The notes beneath the pieces were generated by a model. The model did not search any database. It was given only the letters and a program-made list of their open reading frames with translations, and was not told where the DNA came from. From NCBI GenBank assembly GCA_023525975.1, contig CM042032.1, forward strand, positions 76,282,260-76,346,259: a stretch of DNA of 64,000 nucleotides. The letters are read 5' to 3'. This document shows positions 33,681 through 45,570 of this stretch, one piece after another. Each line of letters begins with the position of its first letter. Within the stretch, counting starts at the first letter, position 1. A program made the translations under genes and the position numbers. Origin of the DNA: Smallanthus sonchifolius. Lineage: Eukaryota; Streptophyta; Magnoliopsida; Asterales; Asteraceae.

Positions 33681-34075
33681 TTCTTGTTTTTTATAACAAA
33701 TTCACCACTTGAATTGGTATCAGAGCGAGGTTAAGCTCTTGCCCACCAGTTTTTCACGGACTGACGACGGTACGATGGTTGTTTATCGACGAGAATTAGC
33801 GGCAACGATGTTAGGTTTGCAAATGACGGCGGTATCGATCGACGGTGCTATACTCGTGATCGAAGGTACAATTGTGCGATTGGATCTGTGGTTTTCTTGT
33901 TTGCTTTGAGCCACGTGTAGTGGTTCATTTTTTTGTGATCAACGGTAACACGACTAGGGTTTGACGAGAATAGGTCAAAACCAATCTACATCGGTTGCGT
34001 ATAAGCGGAAACCGAAAAACATGGGTGATAAAGAAACTCCGAACATAAGCGGTCACGACGGCGTTTCAATGTTCC

Positions 34076-35666
34076 ATGCTTAACCCTACTAACTATATGG
34101 TATGGGCTACGCGGATGAAGGTGATCATGAACGTGCATAAGGTTTGGGACACCATATATTCGGGTACTGTTGAAGCCGAGAAGAACAACGTGGCTATTGC
34201 ATTGTTATTTCAATCGATCCCGGAGATTACAATCTTGCAAGTGGGTAGCCTAGAGACGGCCAAGGCGATTTGGGAAGCGTCTAAGACGCGAAATCTGGGT
34301 GCCGATAGGGTTAAAGAGGAAATATTGGAAACGCTCATGTCCGAGTTTGATAGACTGAGGATGAAGGAAACTGAGACTAGACGAGTTTATGGCGAAGCTC
34401 TCGGGTTCAGCATCAAAGGCGACGGCTTTGGGAGAGGTGATTGAAGAATAAAAAAGTTAGTGAAGAAGTTTCTCAAAAGCCTACCCCGGAGCCAGTACAT
34501 TCAGATTGTGGGTTCGATTGAACAAGTCTTAGATCTCAAGACTATCATGTTTGAAGGCGTTGTGGGACGACGGAAAGCATACGAAAAAAGGGTCAGGGAA
34601 AAAGAGGAGGAGACCGAGACCCAAGGCAAGCTTATGTTTCACAAATCTAAATCTTCAAGTTTCGATAATCGGTACACAAACCACGATTATGATAACCAAG
34701 TAAGAAGACAAGGTTGAGATGCTGATCAAGATTATGGATCATAGAACTCGGGTAAAAGGAGAACTAATGATCGCCAAAAGGAAAAAAAGGATACATCACA
34801 TGTTCAGTGTTATTGTTGTGATAAGTTCCCTTACTCCACATCACATTGTCCAGATCATATAAGGAAACAGGAAGAAGCTATAAAGAACCAGGAAGAGGCT
34901 GTGAAGAATCAGGAAGAGGCCAACTTGGTTGAAGCTGAGGATCCATCTTTGTTTATGATGAGATGTGATCAAGAGACGTTTTTCCTCGTAGAAGAAAAAG
35001 TAATACCAAAACGTTTTGAGACCGAGCCAATGGAGAAAGACACTTGGTACCTTGACAATGATGCATCAAATCACGTGATGGGTAATCGTGCTTATTTGTA
35101 TGAACTAAATGAACGAGTCACGGGAAATGTGAAATTCAGATACGGGTCTTGTATTGACATTCAGGAAAACGGGGGACAAACACCTGTTGGCCGATGTTTA
35201 CTACATCCCGAGCCTACATAGCAACATCATAAGTCTTGGTCAAGCAACGGAAGTTGGATGTGACATTCACATGAAACATGATTTGCTAACCATTCATGAT
35301 GATACAAGTAAGCTTTTGATGAAGGTGACAAGGACCAAGAACCGATTATACAAGATTAGCATCAAGATAGCAAGTCCCGGTATACAAGCTAGCGTTGGAG
35401 TGAAGAACTTTGCAACTCGAGATCTTCAAAGAGCTGGAGTGAAAGATGATAAGCCAAGTACGAGTCAGATTCCAATCAAAGATCCAAGTTCCAAAGTTCA
35501 ACGAAGAAAGTTCAAGAAGTCCAAGGTAAAGTCAAGCAAGAGATTCAAACCCAAGGAAAGACGTGTAATGATCACAAGAATCATGTGTTTGTTTAAGCTA
35601 AATGGAGCCCAAAGAACACTTCAATATATCAAGAATTGTCTCGGGAGAATCAAGACAAAGATATGA
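34076..35666 (+). pseudogene. copia gag-protease remnant
   Basis: 34076-34444 has the UBN2/DUF4219 gag signature (NPTNYMVWATRMK, then ALLFQSIPE, then AKAIWEA). It continues in another frame at 34460-34717 (KKFLKSLP). A knuckle-like CYCCDKFPYSTSHC follows, with Pro/Tyr in place of the usual Gly-His, and then the protease region WYLDNDASNHVMG, in which the Gly of the DSGAS motif is Asp. At 35190-35350 comes VYYIPSLHSNIISLGQ, the start of the pre-integrase part. The Lys/Arg-rich tail (35400-35666) is not copia integrase. Three frame changes show it is dead. Confidence 0.75.
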
Positions 35667-35740
35667 AAAGATTGAAGTTGAAGACGCGCCTATTTCAAGT
35701 CGGAAATTAGGGGTGATTCGGATACAAGAATTAGCGGGGG

Positions 35741-36044
35741 TGATTGTTGGCTCAATTGTTGTCTGGCCCAATAAACGGGCCCAAGCCATGTGCTAAGGGT
35801 TTTATGGGGTTGCTTAATGACCAAGCTAGGGTTATTAGGTTTCTTGTTCACCAAGTTTAGATGAGTCTATAAATAAATGTTACCGGGTTAGGGTTTCATC
35901 TTGAGAGTTATAGAGTTATTGTAATCGGTTTTTTTGAACTCATCTCTAGATTTTATAAAAGTATCATTCCAATCCTAACATCATATTATTTGTTAACACG
36001 TTCAAACCTATCAACATTTGACGCTTTTCATGTCAATCCCAACA
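35741..36044 (+). repeat. 3' LTR of the deleted copia element
   Basis: TG at 35741 directly follows the purine tract TTAGCGGGGG. The segment has a TATA-like TATAAATAAATG (about 35871) and ends with AACA near 36044. The right end is approximate because there is no partner LTR. Confidence 0.5.
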
Positions 36045-37189
36045 TTTCGTTAATATGTGAGAATCAAAAGTGAAACTAAAAAATAAACGAAAACAAAAAT
36101 TCTTTTCATTTTTCTAAGATAAATCCTTGTCACAGCCTATGCATGAGACTATCTCAAACCCAAAAAAAATGTTTATATGCAATCACACGGATTGATCTCA
36201 AATGATGAGTTGGAAGGGTTTCACATAAGAAACAAAAGATAGATTTTATGATAGAGATGCCACTCAATTTGTCGATTGGGCACACCAAAGGATGACCAAA
36301 TTAGGACCCTACTTTTGAATGTTGATCACTCCATGACTCACCTCCATCTCGTTATATTCTTAGTTATTCACAAATATATATATTTTATATATCAAATTTT
36401 GAAAATTATAGTTAGTAACAAAATAGATTACTATCGATATTGGTGTGTGGCCTTTTCTCTTTCGGTTTTTGTTGTTAAGTATGCTTAAAGTTTTAGGAAT
36501 AAAGCTTAAGATCTATAGTTAACACTATAGTTGTATTTGACACCGACTAAAAACGAAAAAGAAAATGTGTATAGTTATATAGTAAGAGTCCATGCATGAA
36601 AAATATACAAACTAACGGTTAAAGAACATTAAAAACAAATGTGATTTGTAACATATACATTCGTATTTCTATAATAAAAGAGATTGTAGATGTATTATAT
36701 TATTATATATGCCAAATGACCATTATCAGCACAGTTATATCGTATAACAGCACAGTTGTAAATGTTAATAGCAAAACGTATATCATATAAACGTGCTGTT
36801 TTTCTGCGTGCATAAATGACGCTAATACCACTCACTCATGGAATCAGTACCGTACACGTGGCGTATTCTCTTTACTTCCTACACTTTTTAGGCAAAACAC
36901 ATTTTGTAGTGAAACATTCCTCTAATAAAATAATATGTTTATATGGAAGATTATCTTATAGAGGATAATCATTGGTTTGATTTGCGTTGACGCATCATCT
37001 TCCATAAAAAAATAAACACTTGTTAGTCATGTTAAAGGTGTTAAAACAGGTGAGGTGGGTGAGGTTTTTATAACACGTTGATTTTGGTAGGTTGACTTAT
37101 CAACTCAATCACATTTTTATTTTCTAGTTCTATTTATTTTTAAATTTTATTTTGTTCATTATCTTTTTATTGTTGAGAGTGGACTTGTA
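36045..37189. other. AT-rich DNA, no gene seen
   Basis: A small inverted pair (AACAGCACAG near 36745, ACGTGCTGTT near 36790) may be a short foldback. No coding features were recognised. Confidence 0.4.
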
Positions 37190-37790
37190 AATTAACCGAA
37201 CGTTAAGTGAACCGTTCGACAGAAAGTATTCGTTTATTTCATGAATACAAATTTTTTGTTTATTTAATTAAACGAACGAACATGAATACATGTTTTGTTC
37301 GTGTAATAACTTTCGTTTATGTACGTTCATTTACGTTTCTTTTATGTTTGTTCTTTTATATTTGTTCACTTATGTTCGTTTGTTTTACGTTCATTTAAAT
37401 ATTCATTTAAATTTATTTATTACTAATATTAATTTAAAATCAATTTGATTTTCATATTTTAAAACTCTTAAGTCTAGTTTAAAATCAATTTGATATCTTT
37501 GTTTACTTTTAAAATGTTGGATATAAGGATAATAACATTTTAAACTTTAATTTAGATATTCATGTTTACTTTTTAATTGTTGTTCGCTTACGTTAGTTAC
37601 CGTTCGTTTAGAATATTAATTAATGAATATAAACAAACACGAACACGTTCATTTTCTAATGACTGAACATGAACAAGAAAATATGTTTGTTTAAATGTTC
37701 GTGTTCGTTCATTTATTCGGTTAAAGTTAAACAAACGAACACGAACAAGCTCCGTTCATGTTCGTTCAGATCGTTTACTAGTTATAGAGA
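37190..37790. repeat. GTTCGTTTA-rich hAT-like non-autonomous element
   Basis: Dense repeats of TTCGTTTATGTTCG and the complement GAACGAACATGAA lie at both sides (37190-37400 and 37560-37780) of an AT-rich centre (37400-37560). Together they form an imperfect large inverted repeat. This is the style of hAT-type MITEs in plants. Exact ends and a target-site duplication were not found. Confidence 0.45.
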
Positions 37791-38166
37791 AAGCATGCTT
37801 TAATTATTTTCTTATAAACCTAATGTTTTTTTTCCGAGAACTTTAAATGAAAAAATCATTAGATTAGATATCCTCTCACTTATTTACCAATATTGATTAC
37901 TCTTTCACAATCATTACTAGCATTATAGTTTTTTTTTAAACATAACACCTAGATTATCAAGGATAGAATAAACAACACCTAGATAATTCACGATAAATCT
38001 GACACCCCCAAGATCCGAACCAACAACTTTTGATTGGGGTGAGATCATCACTCTAATTCCTATCTATTAATTTGACTACAACAACCCCCACCCGCTAGCA
38101 TTATAGTTGTACTTAAAACTTCTATCCTTCACCACTAGTGTTGGTTATGCTTAAAGCATCCAGTTA
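37791..38166. other. intergenic DNA with a weak tRNA-like patch
   Basis: On the minus strand GGGGTTGTTGTAGTCAAATTAATAG and GGTTCGGATCTT (about 38000-38095) vaguely resemble a tRNA-derived SINE. No gene is seen. Confidence 0.3.
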
Positions 38167-38766
38167 GGGTGAAAGGGGCGTAGTACTCGGGCCAAGCCGA
38201 GTATGAAATAGGCAAGTCGGGTAAATGGGCAACACCGTCCCCATCGATTCGAGTTGCTAGCTTGTCCGGGTTAAATGCGTGAGTGATTTTACTCGGGGGT
38301 GTGGAGTGGGTTGGTGGATCCCAACGGCTATAATGCCGTTAAACATAAAATAATTTATTTTTTTCAAACTATATATATATATATCTCTCTTCCCCTTTAA
38401 AACATATCCCTCTTTTCCACCTATATATTTTTTTAAAACTCTAATTTTTTTTAACAAAATGTCTTCATCCGATTTTAGCATTTTTTGTTTGGCTTCGGGA
38501 TTATCCGATTCTAGTGGTTTTTTTTTAATTTGTAACTTCTTGTTGTATTTTGTTATTTTTAGTTGTCTTTTCTATTTTTAAATAATAAAAAGTATGTTTT
38601 TTATTTAAATGTTTATTTTTTTTTTTTAAAGTTGGTGAGTAAATGAGTAGGGTGTTTCCAATGAAATCTAAGTAAATGAGTTAGTTTGAGTAGTTTTGAG
38701 GTGACAGAATTTATTGGGCAGTTTTTGTGAGTAAATGAGTAAATAGGTAAGTTACCCCCTTCACCC
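38167..38766 (+). mobile_element. Tourist/Harbinger-type element with TTA duplication (600 bp)
   Basis: The left end GGGTGAAAGGGG (38167) and the reverse complement of the right end GGGTGAAGGGGG (to 38766) are imperfect TIRs flanked by TTA on both sides (38164-38166, 38767-38769). Inside is CCAACGGCTATAATGCCGTT and a leader ending in ATGTCTTCATCCGA (38460). This is in the style of a Harbinger transposase 5' region, so it is probably a deletion derivative. Confidence 0.6.
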
Positions 38767-38769
38767 TTA

Positions 38770-41425
38770 TCAGATCATACATACTTCCACCACCACCACA
38801 TCAGCTTCACCGGAACCACCACCAGCAGCTTTACCGGAACACCACCACATCAGCTTCACCAGATCCAGTTTTTCTTTTACTTGTTTTTCTTCTGATTGTT
38901 ACCCTATAATGGATAATATATATTGTAAGAAACTTTTCATTGAAAAACAAATTAATGTTTGATATAATCATGCGTTTATAATATTTACGTGTACTCCATT
39001 ACAGTAAAAGAAAAATTAAAATATAATTTAAACTAATTAAATGCTAAATAAATTAATATTTACAAAATTTTTAAAAAAAGTTACTAATAAAAGCATCATA
39101 TTTATTCAATATTAGTATAACTAAAATAACTGCTATAATAATTGATTTAAAGGGAAAAAAAATTGGCTACTTTGTGTATGGATGTTTTTATTTCGTAATA
39201 AAAGAAATTATAAATATAATTTGATGAAAATATTGTTATATATAAATAACAAAACAAAGATCTATGTACATTCACTTTAGTTAGAGAAAAGAAGAAAAAA
39301 AAAGAACCCCCTAATGGTCCAGCTTCAAGCCCAATATGGCCTATATAGTAAATGTATTATCCATCTGGCCCATCTCTTTTCATTTTCTCACTCTCTCTTT
39401 AAATGATTAAACCTATCGATTTTTTATCCTTTTAAAATCAGATCAAGATCCATTCATATCATTCTCTCTCTAAACACACAAGATCCATTCAACACTCTAT
39501 TCATCGATGTGAACAAAGATGAAGCCAACGGTATGAACATCAAGGATTCGTTTACTAGGTATATGTCTGTTCGTGTGGTTTCGTATCATATGCATATAAA
39601 TATGCTGATATGATGTGTATCAATGGATTAACATTTTAGGCATCTTTTGGTAACATTTTTGTTTTCTGTTTTTCATTTTAAAAGGGGAAAATAGGATAGA
39701 TAGATCATCTTTATCACATCGATTATATGAACATTTTGCAGGTATACTTTCTTTGTTTTCGAGAATTATGAAAAAAAAAAGAAAACAGTTAATTTTAACA
39801 TAGTAAATTGGGCTGAGACTTACAAAACTAGCATTAAGAAGATACTTTATTTGAAGATCTGTAAAAAATTTTGGTAAACTAGATGTCATCTTATTTTTTA
39901 ATTGTATATAAAACAAAAGAAGCCAATTTATGATGCACCACATAGAAACATAGAACTTACAGAAGGTAATAATTTTAGAAAATGTGAATAACAAAACAAA
40001 TGGAAGCAGGTAAACTGTAAAAATATAATAATATGGATGCCTGGTCTACCGTCTACTGTACCTGTTTTAAAACAAATATCAGTTTTCAAAATTTGTATAC
40101 TGTGGTTACAAATCGCGAACATGGTTTGACATTTTCATTATTTATAGATTAACATTTGTTGATAACTCGAGTTTAAAGGAGACTGAACATTCAAAGACGG
40201 TTATCAGAATTTTGACTTTTCATTCTAAATCTTCATCTAATTAGTTTTTTGAAAACAGAAACAATCTTGCCAAACACTCTCAATTTCTTATTCCTATTTA
40301 TTATGTGTCCATGGAATTCTATTCCTAGTTCTATTTATTTAATTATTTATTCCTAGCTTCTTGAACTAATACTATTATTTGTAAAAGACGTGTTTTTATT
40401 TTTGTTTATGACATGTGTTTACTGTTGTTCTCTTTTTCTAAAAGAAATTATGATAAATTCATACATCTAATTGAAAGATCTATGAATTTGAGTTTTTGTT
40501 AACAGTCTAGATCTGGGTTTTTATTCATGTGGTTATGTGAATTCAGATCTGAAAATGTTGAACAACCCATGTTTGAATTTACATAAGTGTAAACTGAATT
40601 TACACATGTGCTTTTATGTTGACTCAGATCTGAACATGTATGAACAGTCCATATTTTTTTACCCTTGTGTAAATTGATCGAGTGTCCTTGAGATTTCAGT
40701 GAGATAATTGATAACTTTGATGCTCATTTTTAAATAATATATATTTATGGTGTTACTAAATTTGTTGCTCATTTTCAGGTTATATTTTCACTCAGAAGTG
40801 GTTTCAAGATCTGGGTTCAAGATCAAAACGTGAAGTGGGTTCATGTTCTAAAGACGTTTCTCTAGATCTACAAGATTTCTTAACATTTCCTAAGTAAGGG
40901 TTGATATTTTGGTTTTTTAGTTTGATTTTAAAAATAGGGTTTGATTTTTACACACTTGTATTCGATTTTTAAACATGTGTATTTGATTTTTTACACAATG
41001 TAAACTGAATTTACACTTATGTAAAGAGTTCTTATTAATGTGTATTTGATTTTATTTTGTATATACAATGTAATTATTGGTTTTATGAATATGTTTTAGG
41101 TTCATAAGCCATGTTTTTGAGTTTTTTCTCATTTTATATTGATTATTACACATGTTTTTTGGTTTTTACACAAGTGTAAAAAACATGTTCTTCGTTTGTT
41201 TCATAGATCTATAGATAGGAAAATCTGGATTTAAATAAAAAATAAATAAAAAGTGTAATTACTTTTATACCCTATAATAAATATGGACCATATGTTTTTT
41301 TCAATTAAAAATAAAAAATCCAAATTTAATAATAGCCACAAAATAAAATATTCAAAAGAGAATATATGACTCATATAGAGTTTTTGGGTTTTCACAATAA
41401 CATATGATTTTCATTTGATACGTCT

Positions 41426-41427
<2 letters not shown>
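38770..41427. other. long non-coding stretch with a short minisatellite and a 5'-UTR-like segment
   Basis: 38787-38865 has two or three copies of CACCACCACATCAGCTTCACC. 39360-39520 looks like a promoter plus CT-rich 5' leader (CTCACTCTCTC, ATTCTCTCTCTAAACACACAAG). No open frame follows: the ATG at 39520 stops after four further codons. Several TTTACACATGTGTAA-like palindromes occur at 40570-41180. I see no protein-coding gene. It could be a decayed or non-coding gene. Confidence 0.3.

Positions 41428-41486
<59 letters not shown>
41428..41486. repeat. (TA)n microsatellite
   Basis: About 29 TA dinucleotides directly abut the MITE at 41487. The open frames across it are artefacts of simple sequence. 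Confidence 0.95.
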
Positions 41487-41489
<3 letters not shown>

Positions 41490-41869
41490 GCATGTTCTTT
41501 TGAGAACCAACCATATGTTGAGAACCGAAAGAACCGCACAAAACGTGTACATATCGCTTTAGTGAAAAAAGTAAAATTCAACAACAATGTTTTATTTATC
41601 TCTTCCCACTCTTAGTTTGAGTTTATCTCCTCTCTCCTAAATTTTTTTAAGAAAAGTATAAAAATATACATATATGCATTCATTTGTGCATATAGTGTGA
41701 GTGCATATATGCATTTAAAAAAACAACTATAAATTCGAGGTTTTTTAAAACCAAAACTTAAACATATTGAAATGTACATGAATTCTAGTCAATTTATAGT
41801 ATAAATAGAGCAAGAGTTAATGCGGTTCTCACGGTTCTTAACATATTGTTGGTTCTCAAAAGAACATAC

Positions 41870-41872
<3 letters not shown>
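41487..41872. mobile_element. MITE with about 42-bp TIRs (386 bp)
   Basis: The left end GGGGCATGTTCTTTTGAGAA and the reverse complement of the right end GAGGTATGTTCTTTTGAGAA continue with matching ACCAAC.ATATGTT.AGAACCG. It has no coding capacity. TA repeats lie on both sides, with a TC run at the right, so the insertion hit or generated a microsatellite. Confidence 0.75.
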
Positions 41873-41903
<31 letters not shown>

Positions 41904-41904
41904 G

Positions 41905-42146
41905 TTTTTTTATAAAATTTTATACACCAGTTTTATATATTGGGATTTTTTAATAAAAACTTAAAAACATATTGGGTCCTTTTTATAATGATTGGACACT
42001 CTTTAATCTTTATAATGGTTGAGCCCTAATCATTTTAATCTTTATAACGTTAATCGTCGTTTAAAAAAAATTAGTTTATATATTTTGTTTTTAGGGGCTT
42101 TTTTTTCCGGCTCGGCCGGGACACTTAAATCTTCAGGACCGACTTG
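41905..42146 (+). mobile_element. hAT deletion derivative related to 8540-9120
   Basis: The reverse complement shares CGGTCCTGAAGATTTAA, AATTTTTTTTAAACGACGATTAACG and the TTATAAAGATTAAA repeat with the hAT remnant at 8540-9120. No coding part remains. Confidence 0.5.
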
Positions 42147-42288
42147 AGAACCACCCTGATATCATTGAAAACAACGACAATAGAAATCAAGAAATGCATG
42201 TTAACCACAAAAAAAAACAACTTACTCTATCATTTAGCCAACGTGCCCAATGCGTAACCGCGTCTTTATATTAACATTCCGAAAACCA

Positions 42289-42296
42289 TATAAAAT
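42289..42296 (+). promoter_or_regulatory. TATA box of the ELO-like pseudogene
   Basis: TATAAAAT lies 220 bp before the start ATG at 42510, followed by a CT-rich leader. This suggests the locus was once an ordinary gene with its own promoter, not a retrocopy. Confidence 0.4.
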
Positions 42297-42509
42297 CCCA
42301 TCCCCCAAATAAATAATAACCAATCAAAATATATCCTTTCTTCCACACCTTTAACCCATCTTCAACCCACAAAACCATCTCTTAACTCTTGATAACCCTA
42401 AAACCATCTCTCTTTAGATTTTTAACATTTTACCTTCTTGGATCACCCTAGACCACCGCCGTCCCATCTTCATCGGTGTTCCGACCACGGGTGAACGACT
42501 GCGAGGACG

Positions 42510-43444
42510 ATGACCCCAAAAACATTGATCTATTACCTATCGGAACACCCGGTAATAGTCAATTTCAGGTGGAGCCACACCTATTCGTGGGGCTCCACCT
42601 GGTCCTTCTCTTCACCTCCATCCTCACCTACATCCTCCTCTCCCTCCTCCCCCACTTCCTCCTCTACCCTCACCAACGTCCCCTCCCCCTCGGCCCAATC
42701 CCGGCTCTCCACTCCCTTTGCATGGCCCTCATCTCCCACCATCTTCACCGGAATCCTATTCTCAGCAGCCGCAGAAATCCGCGACACCCGTTGGTTCTGG
42801 GGACGCACTAACACTACGCCTTTCCAATGGTTCTTATGTTTCCCGTTAGGCACGCGTCCTTCGGGCCGCGTCTTTTTTTGGTCATACATCTTTTACTTGA
42901 CCCGGTTCCTCCACACGTTCCGAACCTTCTTCGCGGTCCTTTGACGTCGAAACCGTTCGGTTTTCCGCCTCTTCAACCATGCAATCCTCATCGTCATGTC
43001 GTTTCTCTGGCTGGAATTCTCTCAGTCGTTTCAAATCCTTGGAATCTTGTTAACAACCTCTATTTACTCCGTGGTCTACGGGTACCGGTTCTGGGCAGCT
43101 ATCATCGGTCTCCGGAGCGCGTGTTTTCCGTTCATGAACAACTGCCAGATGGTTTTACTCGGGTGCAACGTAATCTGCCATATTGGGGTTCTTCTGCTTC
43201 ACTTCAAGAAAGGTGGATTCAATGGGATTAGGGCATGGGGAATCAATTCCATCCTAGACGCTGCAATTTTGCTACTTTTTTTTTAAATTTTTACGTCAAT
43301 AGTCATCTGAGGAGAAGGAAGAAGAAGAAGGTGGCCTTCTCGCCGGACCACCGTGATAATGTCGGTGTAAAAGGTGATGATGTTCCTGATCCCTTGGAAG
43401 CTGATCGTATTGGTTGTAGGGAGATTAAAGACAGAGATATTTGA
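42510..43444 (+). pseudogene. ELO-like (GNS1/SUR4, fatty acid elongase family) membrane protein, broken
   Basis: The frame starts MTPKTLIYYLSEHP, typical of plant ELO-like proteins, which are ER membrane condensing enzymes of very-long-chain fatty acid elongation in yeast and animals. Recognisable blocks are AAEIRDTRWFWGR (about 42768), FFWSYIFYLTRF, FLWLEFSQSFQ (about 43005), VYGYRFWAA and NVICHIGVLLLHFKKGG. The C-terminus LRRRKKKK is basic, like an ER-retention tail. Lesions: a one-base loss near 42607, a compensating shift near 42739, a TGA at 42942-42944 (fits CGA to TGA), and a shift in the T run at about 43277. The histidine box is not clear: RLFNHA stands where HxxHH-type motifs lie. 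Homopolymer shifts could be assembly errors, but the stop and the first two shifts argue for a pseudogene. Confidence 0.8.
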
Positions 43445-43534
43445 GAGGTGCGAGTCCCTTTTTTTCCCTCAAAATTTCTTTATTTTAGGTTTTTTTTTCC
43501 AAATATGTTATTAAGAAATAAATGACATGTACCT

Positions 43535-44010
43535 GGTGGACGGTTTCACTAAAAATGGTTTTTCGTTAAGAAATCATAAGAAGTGGGTCAAACGAACTCC
43601 GATTGAGTTCATTCCAGCGACGTTGGAACCGTCTCATCGAACCCTAATACGGACCCAAAAACCTAAACCCCCCACCCGCACCCTCAAAAACCTAAACCCA
43701 CTCCAACCCCACCTCGAAAAGCCTAAAACCACCACCCCATCCCCCAAAAACCTAAACACCCCCCCACCCCAACCCCCAAAAACCTAAACCCACCCCCACC
43801 CACCCCCAAAAACCTAAACCCCCCACCCAAAAAAAAAAAACATAAACCATAAAATCTAAATCCTAAAAGCTAAACCATAAGACTAAAACCCTAAAATTCA
43901 AGTGTAAAATCTAAACCTTAAATGCTAAGCCCTAAAAGCTAAGATGGTAGAGTTCGACGAGAAGCTTCCAAAGCCGCTGGAATTAGCTCAATCGGAGTTC
44001 GTGTGATATC
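43535..44010. mobile_element. second copy of the C-rich TIR MITE, right end truncated
   Basis: It matches 12972-13300: AATGGTTTTTCGTTAAGAAATC, GGTCAAACGAACTCCGATTGAG, then a long run of CCTAAACCCCCACCCC words. It ends at AATCGGAGTTCGTGTGATATC, where the gypsy remnant begins, so the outer part of the right TIR is lost. The open frame at 43527-43787 is repeat sequence, not a gene. Confidence 0.7.
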
Positions 44011-45570
44011 ATGAATGCAAGGCAAACGTAGTAGCCGATGCCTTAAGCCGTAAGGAAAAGGAAAAGCCGAAAAGGGTTCGTTCCTTAAGACTCGATCTTC
44101 AAACTAACCTCATGACACAAATCAAAGAGGCTAAAAAATCAGCCTTAGAAGAGGTAAATATTGAGAAAGAATGAATGAAAGGAATGTTTGAACAACTAGT
44201 CAAGGGAAATGAAAAATCTTGCGTATGAACAAAAGAATTTGGGTGCCTATTACAGGAGACCTCCGAGAACGAATTATCGAGAAAGTTCACAAATCTAAAT
44301 ATACTATGCACCCGGGATGCTACAAGATGTATAAAAACCTGAAAGCGGACTATTGGTGGATAGGTATGAAAAAGACACATTGCTTTATACGTTACAAAAT
44401 GTCTTTCCTATTCCCAGGTTAAGGCAGAACCTAAGAAGCCATATGGATTACTTCAACAACTTGAATTACCTGTCTGGAAATGAGAAATAATAACCATGGA
44501 CTTCATCACGAAACTTCCCCGAACCGGTCAAGGAAATGATACCATCTGGTCATCATAGACAGACTGACTAAGTCTGGCCATTTCTTACTAATGAAAGAAA
44601 ATTTTAGCATGGATAAGTTGGCACAGTTATATGTCAACGAAATCGTATCATTACACTGTGTGTCGCTATCCATTGTGTTAGATAGAGATAGTCAATTTAT
44701 GTCTTGATTCTAGCAAAGTTTCCATAAAGCACTAGGAACTCGATTGAACCTTAGCACTGCTTATCGCCCTCAAACGGATGGGCAGAGTGAAAGGAATATC
44801 CACACTCTGGAAGATATGCTCGGAGCATGTGTGATAGATCTTAGAGGAAGTTGAGATGACCACTTACCTCTGATGGAGTTCTCATATAACAATAGTTATC
44901 ACACAAGCATTCATGCTACACCGTTCGAAGCCTTATATGGCAGAAAATGCAGAACACTTGTCTGCTGGGCAGAAATCGGAGAAAATCAAATTTCGGGTCC
45001 TGAAATAGTTCAGGAAACAACCGATAAAGTCTTACAAATAAGAGTAAGATTGAATGCGGTATGTGATCGTCAAAAGAGTTACACAGATAAATGACGAAAG
45101 CCATTAGAATTCAATGTGGGCGATCGTGTATTACTAAATGTCTTACCTTGACAAGGTGTAGTCCGATTTGGAAAGAAATTAAAGCTAAGTCCCCGATTTG
45201 TTGGACCATTCAAAATTGTGAAACGAATCGGACATGTCGCCGATCAATTAGAACTACCAGAAGAAATGAATGGAATTCATAACGTATTTCATGAGTCAAA
45301 CATGCGCAAGTGTTTGGCAGATGAATCTCTGGTAATGCCTTAACAAGATGTAGAGGTAAATGAAAAATTTAAATTCGTGGAGCAACCCCTACAAATCGAT
45401 GACCGGCAAATTAAAAAGTTGAAAAAGAAAAGATAGGTGTTGATCAAAATGAAATGGAACTCCAGACGTGGACCTTAGTACACGTGGGAATTGGAGTCCG
45501 AAATGAAAAAGAAATACCCGCACTTTTCCAATAAATCCTGAGAACGAGATTTGAATAAAGGTGGGGAGGA
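44011..45570 (+). pseudogene. Ty3/gypsy pol remnant: RNase H end, integrase, chromodomain-like tail
   Basis: It opens with the RNase H end motif ANVVADALSRK (44031). The integrase follows: zinc-finger part about 44280-44420, MDFITKLP, then LDRDSQF, TDGQSERN and EFSYNNSYHTS (44876). Next come EALYGRKC and VGDRVLLN, and a tail NSRRGP...ELESEMKKKYP that resembles a group II chromodomain. Stops and shifts occur throughout. The protein is close to the integrase at 62080-63545 (same lineage, probably Tekay/Del), but it keeps the catalytic Glu of the DDE triad that the other copy has lost. Everything upstream is missing. Confidence 0.85.

Larger units (their letters stand above)
33715..36044 (+). 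mobile_element. internally deleted copia element (PBS, gag, protease, 3' LTR)
   Basis: TGGTATCAGAGC at 33715-33726 is a tRNA-Met primer-binding site. Copia gag (34076-34720), a degenerate zinc knuckle, and a protease (35040-35220) follow. After the pre-integrase start (to about 35390) the sequence goes directly to a basic linker, a polypurine tract (GCGGGGG, 35734-35740) and a 3' LTR. Integrase, RT and RNase H are absent. The expected 5' LTR is not recognised upstream of the primer site. Confidence 0.7.

Noticed and set aside
38257..38481. 74-codon minus-strand frame
   Set aside because: It lies inside a TTA-flanked Tourist-like element and shows no protein features.
41352..41615. Reading frames of repeated Tyr-Ile on both strands
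   Set aside because: They read through the (TA)n microsatellite.
42581..42889. Minus-strand 102-codon Glu/Val-rich frame
   Set aside because: It is the shadow of the ELO-like gene on the opposite strand.
43527..43787. Pro/Thr/Lys-rich 86-codon frame
   Set aside because: It is the translation of the C-rich MITE core shared with 12972-13380.
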